A stretch of 64,000 nucleotides of DNA. It comes from Lucinisca nassula (Eukaryota; Mollusca; Bivalvia; Lucinida; Lucinidae). Positions 56,031-64,000 of the stretch are shown one piece after another. How positions within the stretch are numbered: position 1 is the first letter of the stretch; each line of letters starts with the position of its first letter. Location of the stretch: assembly GCA_963580285.1 (NCBI GenBank), contig OY757011.1:202509644-202573643 (forward strand), in the 5' to 3' direction. The notes under the pieces were generated by a model, which made no database searches, was not told the origin of the DNA, and saw nothing but the letters and a program-made list of their open reading frames with translations. Both the position numbers and the translations under genes were made by a program.

Positions 56031-56037
56031 TTTTTTT
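56031..56037 (+). terminator. Pol III oligo-T terminator of the 7SL gene
   Basis: Seven T residues follow the closing stem of the SRP RNA immediately, the usual RNA polymerase III stop signal. Confidence 0.75.
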
Positions 56038-56187
56038 ATTTATTTATTATTTTTATTTATTAATTAATATCAAATGTCATTTTATTTATCAATTTGTTAA
56101 TTAGCTAATGTGTGTCTTGATTCGTAAAAGTGCATACAATTACATGCTCCTTTTTCCATGTTTTCACAAAGCGTACAAACTTTAATT

Positions 56188-56423
56188 GGGCCCCGCCAAG
56201 CGATTTTGGTACTTATCGCCTATGCGAGCGGCGAAGGTTCAGGCGAGCCTGCGCATCCGCGCAGTCTCGCCAGAACCTTCGCTGCTCGCTCATACAAGCA
56301 GTGAATCAAGAGGAACCTTCAGACAGAAAGCCATTCCCCTGGCCCCTCTGAATGGCTGGGCATGCGCAGTTAAAATTTGTCAAGACGGAATGCTCGAAGA
56401 CACAAATTCGCTTGGCGGGGCTC
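56188..56423. mobile_element. GCCCC-fold element with 4-bp duplication
   Basis: gggccccgccaagcgatttt to ttcgcttggcggggctc, flanked by aatt at 56184-56187 and 56424-56427. The inner stem is intact (gcgaaggttcaggcgagc and inverse). Confidence 0.88.
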
Positions 56424-56460
56424 AATTATTTGTGTTTGTGTGAAGCTCTGGGCAGAATTT

Positions 56461-56742
56461 CATCACGCGAACAAGTCCGTGAAATAAAGACCCTACTAAA
56501 CCCCATTTTATTTAGAAAAAATCTGGGGTTAACTGGGGTATACACTATTTTTTCTTATTTCTGCTCCAAGACATAGGTTGTGGGTACTCGTTAAAACCGC
56601 CTCGCTGAGGCGGTTCTCACGAGCACCCTCAACCTATGTTTTGAGCATTTTTATAAAAAAATCTCAAGGATATTTATCAGAAAAGTTGCCATTTTGGATA
56701 TGGCAAAAACGCACTATATTGCACGGGTGAGTAATCGTAATG
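56461..56742. mobile_element. F2 hairpin element
   Basis: catcacgcgaacaagtccgt to gcacgggtgagtaatcgtaa, centre gttaaaaccgcctcgctgag. Confidence 0.87.
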
Positions 56743-56751
56743 CCTAGGAAC

Positions 56752-57000
56752 CCGGTTAACTAGTCCGTGAAATTATGTCCCCGCTATACCCCACTTTATA
56801 CAGAGAAAACTGGGGTTTACGGGGGTATAGATTATTTTACATATTTCTGCTTCAAGATATAGGCTGTGGGTACGCGTTAGAACCGCCTCAACCTATGTTT
56901 GCAGTAGGATTAGGTAATTTCAAAGATTTTGATCAAAGGAGTGGCCATTTTTGAGATTTGAAAAATTACAGTATGTCGCACGGGTATGTTATAGTAATGG
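56752..57000. mobile_element. F2 hairpin element, one core arm lost
   Basis: It begins aactagtccgtgaaattat and ends cgcacgggtatgttatagta. The central palindrome is reduced to one arm (gcgttagaaccgcctcaacc). Confidence 0.78.
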
Positions 57001-57082
57001 GACACAATAACGAACTCGAACCCTCCCTGGTAAATGAGTTGTTAGCGTCCGACCGCTTGAATGTTTTTACTGTATTGCACCA

Positions 57083-57262
57083 CGAGCCTCTGTGGCCTAG
57101 TGGATAAAAGCGCTGACTCTTAATCATTACGTCTCACGCCGCTGAGGTTCGAGCCTGGCTTGGGTCACATGCGAGACATCATGTTCTGCAACGGAAGGCC
57201 AAATAGTTATTCTCCGGGTACTCCGGTTTTCGCCCACCTGTGATTAACGATCGGCTCGTAAC
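57083..57262 (+). mobile_element. SINE-B copy, plus orientation
   Basis: tRNA-like head gcctctgtggcctagtggat and gaggttcgagcctgg, then the body gcaacggaaggcc. It ends near gattaacgatcggctcg followed by a poly-A tract. Confidence 0.86.
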
Positions 57263-57267
57263 CAAAA

Positions 57268-57410
57268 AAAAAACAAGAAAGAAATAAAGAAAGAATGAAA
57301 GAATCAGTCTTGGAATAGCCGTAACACAAAAACCAGAACAAAAGAAAGAAAGAAAGTAATGAATAAATAAAGGAAGAATAAAGAAAGAAAGGAAGTAAGA
57401 AAGAGCGAAA
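57268..57410 (+). repeat. GAAA-rich tract
   Basis: agaaagaaataaagaaag-type purine-rich sequence, likely an expanded SINE tail. Confidence 0.85.
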
Positions 57411-57533
57411 GACCGTACATCACCAGATGCGGGCATGAGGAACATAATCAGATAATGTAATTAGGCTCATTTAGGGAAAGCAGTTTGCTCATGAACGGAA
57501 GAACCATCAAGATAACACCCAATTTGAGATAAT

Positions 57534-57895
57534 GGTTTATCATATGACGTCGCGTCTGAGAGTGTAATAGCGTCATTTAATATTTTCGATAATCCACTAG
57601 TGGATTAAATATGCAAATTAGCTAGATACGTCCCGTAACGTTACATGTACGACATCCTTAACGACGTCGCGTTTACTTATGGCGGAATATTGACATTTTG
57701 TAAACAATCGTGAATAAAATGCGTCTTAAATGTCATATGATAAATAGAATCTTGCATTCGTGCTCGTGTATTTTTGAATTTATTAAACTCGTTGAGGAAA
57801 AGCGATAAAATGCTCCGCAAAGCCTCGCATTTTATCCCTTTTCCTCAACTCGTTTAATAAATTCAATAATACATGAACACTCATGTAAGATCCTC
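57534..57895. mobile_element. Element L, uninterrupted copy
   Basis: tttatcatatgacgtcgcgt to cactcatgtaagatcctcta. It retains taatccactagtggatta at 57590-57607, the intact target of element M, and a palindrome near 57787-57850 (cgttgaggaaaagcgataaa and inverse). Confidence 0.8.
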
Positions 57896-58482
57896 TATAT
57901 CTGCCATGACCATGATAGTTTTTCTTCGTTAGGGCCAGCGAACCATACTCTCTACAATAAGACCAGAGAGACCCGCAACAAGGTAGTTCAATCTGCACAC
58001 ACAACCAGTTCACATCTATCTTTTTGGATAACAAGCTCATGCACAGGCTGATCTCTGCCTTTGCTTTTCGCACAATCCCGTTGTTTGCTTTGTCATGCAC
58101 TTGCCCATTTGCATTCGAATGAGTGTGTTGGGGTTAAATGACACGCCAATCCTTGTTGGTCATTTTGTGCCGTCTCCAAGAGAAAGGGGGAAAGAAATAG
58201 AAGAGACAGTAGAAGAGATAAAGTCAGGGATGGGGAAGAAAGAAAAAAATGATAGTGTATAATCAGTGGAAATGACATTCTTGCACACCAGACAAGGAAA
58301 TCCGTGATTTTACCCTGGGATAGAAATTCATGTTCTGACCCTGGTGTTCCGACCCAGGCAACTAACATAAATGCGCTTCAATTCTATTCAACTGCCGGAA
58401 CTACTTCCGCACTACTTTTATTTTGTAAACTATATACATGTGCGAGCTGTCAAAACTAACCGGGGGTGTTGTGCAAGAAAAA
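57896..58482. other. Unassigned spacer
   Basis: No gene or repeat family recognised. A purine-rich gagaaaggggga stretch lies near 58180-58250. Confidence 0.45.
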
Positions 58483-58637
58483 GAATCCAATTTGGGGTTC
58501 TGTTGCAGATGGGCGTTTCCAACCCTCGGGATGACCGTGCTGAGCGGAACCGAGGCGTAGCCTCGGTTCCGCTCAAGACGGTCATTCCTCGGGTTGGAAA
58601 CGCTCATCTACATCAGAACCCCATATCAGATTCTTAT
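58483..58637. repeat. Inverted repeat, ~73-bp arms
   Basis: gaatccaatttggggttctg ... gagcggaaccgaggc is mirrored by gcctcggttccgctc ... cagaaccccatatcagattc, with almost no loop. Confidence 0.87.
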
Positions 58638-58689
58638 ATTACCCATCTACCCTTTCCTGCTGCAAAGACAGCAGGCCTTGCCCAACTGT

Positions 58690-58992
58690 TTTGTTTGTTT
58701 GATTTGAGGTTTAACAGCCCCGTCAACACTATAAAAGTCATTTTGGAGACGCTGCTTCCAATTTTGTAGGACTTTTACCCGACATTGAGATGAAATGACA
58801 TCTCAAGCCCTGCCACCCAATGAAACCAATAGGGTTTATAAGCATGGACGGTCCGACACTCGCACTGCTTTGCCTTGGCAGGTTTAGATCCTCTAAGCGG
58901 TTTACCAGTACTCGTGTGCGGGTCGGTTTCAGCTCTGCGTGGACGCATCATACAGCCCATCTATTTCTTCAAGCCCCGATGGGCGGGGGCCG
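58690..58992 (-). mobile_element. SINE-A with target duplication
   Basis: Full length, flanked by ttgcccaactgt at 58678-58689 and 58993-59004. Confidence 0.92.
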
Positions 58993-59079
58993 TTGCCCAA
59001 CTGTAAACCAATATCAGTTTGACGCCCTGGTGACGTAAGAGACACAATTTTGCCTCACCCAACCATCCTTTCCATTTGT

Positions 59080-59163
59080 ATTCAAAGCATAGATTGTGTG
59101 TGCGTGTTAGAACCGCCTCGTTGGGGCGATTCTAACGAGTACACACAATCAATGCTTTGAAAG
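59080..59163. repeat. Isolated F-type hairpin core
   Basis: attcaaagcatagattgtgt, gttagaaccgcctcgttggg and inverse, with no F1 or F2 outer parts. Confidence 0.78.
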
Positions 59164-59547
59164 TGTACTGATAAAGTTTTACGTTACAAGGATACGTATG
59201 GCACGAACCTGTTAGCTCGATGTATTCAGGACTCATTGAGGCCACTGAGATATGAGTTTTTGTTTTGTGTTGTTGTTGTTGTTTGGATTTTGTTTTCGCC
59301 CAAAAGCAAATAATTTGAACCTAGATGACTTCAGAGATAGACAATAACATACCTGGTGGATGACAAACTCAACGTTGTGGCTTGTGGGCGCTATTTAGAC
59401 CCGTTTTATGTATACAAACATTCAGAGCTACATGTAGCTTACTTGGATGGCTTCGTTTTTCTACGCGTTAGGCTGCGTTGCAGCTGGTGACGTCTTACGG
59501 CAGTGACGTTGCGCATAACATGTTGCGCACGCGTGCATATTCTAATA
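59164..59547. other. Unassigned spacer
   Basis: No gene or repeat recognised. Confidence 0.45.
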
Positions 59548-59634
59548 TCATTACGATAACACATCCGTGTGGTATAGTGCATTTTTTCATACCTAAAAAA
59601 GGTAATTTTTCTGATGAAAATGTGTGATATTTTT
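59548..59634. repeat. F2 hairpin element, left part
   Basis: catcattacgataacacatcc to tgtgatattttt. The right part resumes at 63384 after the 3.7-kb element. Confidence 0.82.
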
Positions 59635-62600
59635 AGCTCACCTGGGCCGAAGGCTCCAGGGGAGCTTTTAGTATAACTGGTCATCCGCCGTCCGTCGTCC
59701 GTCGTCTGTCCGTTACCACATTTGGCCAGTTATATCTCTGCAGCCTGCAGGCTGGTCTCAATCACTTCTTATCTGTAGCATGCCTTGGGTGGGGCAACGA
59801 AGAATTTAGCTTTTTATCAAAATTGAATGAAAACTTTGGTTGCTATGGCAATTCCAATTTCCCATAGACTTACAATGGAAAATGCTTGTCATCACCGTAG
59901 CACCTTCAGTTTTGATCGGATCTTTCTGAAACTTATATGTAAGGTGGCTGAGGATAAAAGCTCGGATGAGTTCGAAAACCGGCCACGTCGGCCCATTAAT
60001 TATAGAGTTACGTCCCTTTCATTGCTGAAAATGCCGATTTTTGACCTTGTCATCACAATAGCCCCTTCAGTTTTGATCGGATCTTTCTGGAACTTATATG
60101 TAAGGTGACTGGGGATAAAAGCTCGGACGAGTTCGAAAACCGGCCAATTCGGCCTATTGATTCTAGAGTTACGTCCCTTTGATAGCTGAAAATGCAGATA
60201 TTTGACCTTGTCATCACCGTAGCCCCTTCAGTTTTGTTCGGATCTCTCCGAAACTTATATGTAAGGTGGCTGGGGATAAAATCTCGGATGAGTTCGAAAA
60301 CCGGCCAAGTTGGTCCATTTATCACAGAGTAACGTCCCTTTCATTGCTGAAAATGACAATTTTGACCTTGTCATCACTATAGCCCTTTCAGTTTTGATCG
60401 GATCTTTCTGAAACTTATATGTAAGGTGGCTGGGGATAAAACCTTGGATAAGTTTGAATACCGGCCAAGCTGGCCTATTTATTATAGAGTTAGGTCCCTT
60501 TGATTGCTGAAAATGTTGATTTTTGACCTTGTTATCACTGTAGCCCCTTCAGTTTTGATCGGATCTTTCTGAAACTTACATGTATATGTGAGGTGGCTGG
60601 GGATAAAACCTCGGATGAGTTCGAAAACCGGCCAAGTCGCCCCATTTACTATATAGTTATGTCCCTTTGATGGCTGAAAATGTCGATTTTTGACCTTGTC
60701 ATCACCGTAGCCCCTTCAGTTTTGATCGAATCTTTCTGAAACTTACATGTAACGTGGCTGGGGATTAAATCTCGGATGAGTTCGAAAACCGACCAAGTTG
60801 GTCCATTTATCACAGAGTAACGTCCCTTTGATTGCTGAAAATGACGATTTTTGACCTTGGCATCACAGTAGCACTTTCAGTTTTGATCGGATCTTTCTGA
60901 AACTTATATGTAAGGTGGCTGGGGATAAAACCTTGGATGAATTCGAATACCGGCCAAGGTGACCTATTGATTCTAGCGTTACGTCCCTTTGATAGCTGAA
61001 AATGCAGATATGTGACCTTGTCATCACCGAGCCCCTTCAGTTTTGTTTGGATCTTTCTGAAACTTATACGTAAGGTGGCTGGGGATAAAAACTCGTATGA
61101 GTTCGAAAACCGGCCAAGTCGCCCCATTTACTATATAGTTATGTCCCTTTGATGGCTGAAAATGTCGATTTTTGACTTTGTCATCACCGTAGCCCCTTCA
61201 GTTTTCATCGGATCTTTCTGAAACTTATATGTGAGGTGACTTGGGATAAAATCTCGGATGAGTTTGAATACCGACCGAGTTGGCCCATTTATCATAGATT
61301 TACATCCCTTTGATTGCTGAAAATGCCGATTTTTGACTTTGTCATCACCATAGCCCCTTCAGTTTTGATCGGATCTTTCTGAAACTTATATGTAAGGTGG
61401 CTAATGATAAAACCTTGGATGAGTTTGAATACCGGCCAAGGTGGCCTATTTATCATAGAGCTAGGTCCCTTTGATTGCTGAAAATGTTGATTTTTGACCT
61501 TGTCATCACTGTAGCTCCTTACGTTTTGATCAGATCTTTCTGAAACTTATGTGTAAGGTGGCTGGGGATAAAATCTCGGATGAGTTCGAAAACCGACCCA
61601 GTCGGTTCATTTATCTTAGAGTAACGTCCCTTTGATTGCTGAAAATGCTGATTTTTTACCTTGTCATCACCGTAGCCCTTTCAGTTTTGATTGAATCTTT
61701 CTGAAACTTATATGTAACGTGGCTGGGGATAAAATCTCGGATGAGTTCAAAAACAGGCCAAGTTGGTCCATTTATCACAGAGTAACGTCCCTTTGATTGC
61801 TGAAAATGACGATTTTTGACCTTGTCATCACCGTAGCCCTTTCAGTTTTGATAAGATCTTTCTGAAACTTATATGTAAGGTGGCTGGGGATAAAACCTTG
61901 AATAAGTTCGAATACCGGCCAAGCTGGCCTATTTATCATAGAGTTAGGTCCCTTTGATTGCTGAAAATGTTGATTTTTGACCTTGTTATCACTGTAGCCC
62001 CTTCAGTTTTGATCGGATCTTTCTGAAACTTATATGTGAGGTGGCTGGGGATAAAACCTCGGATAGGTTCGAAAACAGGCCAAGTCGCCCCATTTACATG
62101 TACTTTATAGTTATGTCCCTTTGATGTCTGAAAATGTCGATTTTTGACCTTGTCATCACTGTAGCCCCTTCAGTTTTGATCGGATCTTTCTGAAACTTAT
62201 AGGTAAGGTGACTGGGGATAAAACCTAGGATGAGTTTGAATACCGGCCAAGTTGGCCCATTTATCATAGATTTACGTCCCTTTGATTGCTGAAAATGACG
62301 ATTTTTGACCTTGTCATCACCAGAGCCCCTTCAGTTTTTATCGGATCTTATATGTAAGGTGGCTGGGGATAAAATCTCGGATGAGTTAGAAAACAGGCCA
62401 AGTCAGCCCATTTATCGTAGAGTTATGTCCCTTTGATGGCTGAAAATGTTGATTTTTGACCTTGTCATCACTGTAGCCCCTTCAGTTTTGATCGGATTTT
62501 TTCTGAAACTTACATGTAAGGTGGCTGGGGATAAAACCTCGGATTAGTTCGAAAACTGGCCAAGTCGGCCCATTTATATTAGAGTAACATCCCTTTGATT

Positions 62601-63383
62601 GCTAAAAATGCCAAATTTTGACCTTGTCATCACCGTAGCCCCTTAAGTTTTGATCGGATCGTTCTGAAACTTATATGTAAGGTGTCTGGAAATAAAACAT
62701 TGGATACGTTTGAATACTGGCCACGTCGGCACATTTATCATAGAGTTACATGCCTTTGATTGCTTAAAATGCCTATTTTAGACCTTGTTAGCACTGCTGT
62801 CCCCTTCAGTTTTGATCAGATCTTCATGAAACTTACAAACAAATAAGTCAGGCAGAAAAGCTCGGAGGAGTTTGAAAACTCGTGAGGTTTGCCTATTTGT
62901 CACAGAGTAACATCCCTTTGATTGCAGCAGTTAATTGCTTATTTTTTTTACTTTGTCATCACCATAACCCCATCAGTTTATAACGGATCTTCTTAGCAAG
63001 TCAGGAATAAAAGCTTGAATGAGTTTGAAAACTGGTGAGGTCAGCCTATTTATCATACAGTAAAACCTGCCTTAGTGGCCACCTCTATTAAGCAAGCAAC
63101 CTGTTTTAAGCAAGCAAGCAAGCATTCAGTTCCCGAAAAAGGAAAATGCATGAAAATTCACCTGTGTTAAGCAAGCACCTGTCTTAAGCAAGCACCTTTT
63201 GAATATCCCACAGGTGCTTGCTTAATACAGGTTGGACTGTACATTCTACCTGATTTGCAGAAATTGCTTACCCTTTCATCACCATGTCCTTCCATTAATC
63301 CTTCAGTAAAGGTTGGCACTTCCTGGCTCTTTGAATCTGTTAGCTCAGGTGAGCGATACAGGACCAGCTTGGTCCTCTTGTTT
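59635..63383. mobile_element. 3.7-kb element with ~20-unit tandem array
   Basis: Left end agctcacctgggccgaaggc, then a cgccgtccgtcgtccgtc run. The array of ~160-bp units (about 59830-63050) is keyed by ttttgaccttgtcatcac, gttttgatcggatctttctg and ggtggctggggataaaa. The right end is gctcaggtgagcgatacagg followed by a ggaccagcttggtcc hairpin. Units drift gradually and are most changed at the right. No coding frame persists. It splits an F2 element, and a TA-flanked MITE (63055-63241) sits in its right part. Confidence 0.8.
63055..63241. mobile_element. TA-flanked MITE with aagcaagca repeats
   Basis: ta|cagtaaaacctgccttagt to acaggttggactg|ta, with imperfect inverted tips and inner ttaagcaagcacctgt repeats. 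It lies inside the 3.7-kb element. Confidence 0.75.
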
Positions 63384-63521
63384 TATTTATACTCAGAACA
63401 TAGGTTTTGGGTGCTCGTTAGAACCGCCTCATTGAGGCGGTTCCTTAAACCCTAGTTTTCCCTATATAAGGTGGCGTTTAGGGGGGGGGGGTCTTTATTT
63501 CATGGACTTGTTCACATGATA
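63384..63521. repeat. F2 hairpin element, right part
   Basis: ttatttatactcagaacata, centre gaaccgcctcattgaggcgg, then tttcatggacttgttcacat. It completes the F2 copy begun at 59548. One arm of the core is shortened. Confidence 0.8.
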
Positions 63522-63764
63522 TAATGCCAACGACTGGGAATGACTCAAAATATTTACACCACAACCTTATAACAGCACGGTTCGTTATAACACGATTTTG
63601 GATATGACTCGGCTGGAAGGTGTATCCCAAAAATACATAGATCATATAATCTATACATTTTTGTTTGGATACACATATAGTACGGTTGTTTAACTAACAA
63701 GGGTTTTGCTTTAGACCAAAACAGCAGTGTTGTAAAGAGTTTGTGGAAAATAGCAATATAATTG
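63522..63764. other. Spacer, nothing recognised
   Basis: No gene or repeat seen. Confidence 0.4.
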
Positions 63765-64000
63765 TGTTTGTTTTGTTTGATCAACACTAGTTAGGTCATT
63801 TTGGAGACGTTACTTCCAGTTTTGTGAGATTTTAACCCAACACTGAGATGGCATGTCATCTCAAGCCCTGCCGCCGAAACAAACCAAAATGGCTTATATT
63901 TAGAGACAGTGGACAAGCTTAGATCCTCTAAGCTGATTAACAGTGCTCATGTGCGGTCAGTTTCAACTCTACTAGGAAGATCACACAGCCCGATCTATTA
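63765..64000 (-). mobile_element. SINE-A, diverged, cut by window edge
   Basis: ggtcattttggagacgttac, tctcaagccctgccgcc and ttagatcctctaagc are SINE-A landmarks. The 5' end lies beyond the window. Confidence 0.8.

Noticed and set aside
59635..63383. Helitron with 3' hairpin
   Set aside because: A terminal hairpin exists at the right end, but there is no CTRR end, no 5' TC and no Rep/helicase. The left terminus matches other copies as an inverted repeat.

Overview
The window looks like animal nuclear DNA, most likely from a bivalve mollusc. It is AT-rich and intron-bearing, with short interspersed elements, hairpin elements and microsatellites packed nearly end to end. The bivalve call rests on the style of the repeats (SINEs ending in gacgttaaac plus an AAAC tail; TIR elements carrying 'accttgacc' tandem arrays) and is inference. 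Nothing bacterial or viral was seen.

One host protein-coding gene is well supported: a secreted trypsin-like serine protease on the minus strand, positions 18459 down to 9093. Its four visible coding exons have matching splice phases. Together they carry the activation site, the His/Asp/Ser triad, a trypsin-type Asp189 and every cysteine of the five chymotrypsin-fold disulfides. The 5' exon or exons with the start codon and signal peptide were not found. One structural RNA gene is recognised: a 7SL (SRP) RNA locus on the plus strand at about 55736-56030, with an oligo-T terminator. Possible unassigned exons lie at 3770-4656.

Nearly everything else is mobile DNA. Named families used below: SINE-A (~300 bp, AAAC tail, 12-14 bp target duplications, at least 16 copies); SINE-B and SINE-C (tRNA-derived); hairpin families F1 and F2 (~280 bp, sharing one central palindrome but with different ends); GCCCC-fold (236 bp, 4-bp target duplications); TA-flanked mariner-like MITEs; TTAA-flanked piggyBac-like MITEs; a Mutator-like element; elements L and M; modules A and B; and large TIR elements filled with tandem arrays (1-1993, 59635-63383). 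Broken retroelement genes include a CR1/Jockey-type LINE (14650-17560, inside the long protease intron), Penelope-like RT fragments (33440-36600) and a second Penelope-like RT (52600-53607) followed by an unidentified 135-codon ORF.

Layout: 1-2100 tandem-array elements; 2100-8960 SINEs, hairpins and a three-level nest; 9093-18459 protease gene with repeat-filled introns; 18.5-33 kb hairpin and SINE mosaic with a tRNA-like tandem array (25897-26560); 33-37 kb Penelope remnants and a near-perfect palindrome; 39557-41704 a 2.15-kb unit repeated at 53608-55753, where it abuts the RT remnant on one side and the 7SL gene on the other; 41.7-53 kb satellites, microsatellites and AT-rich spacer; 56-64 kb hairpins and a 3.7-kb element with about 20 tandem units. 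Much of the interest lies in the nesting, because interrupted and uninterrupted copies in the same window allow insertion order to be read.
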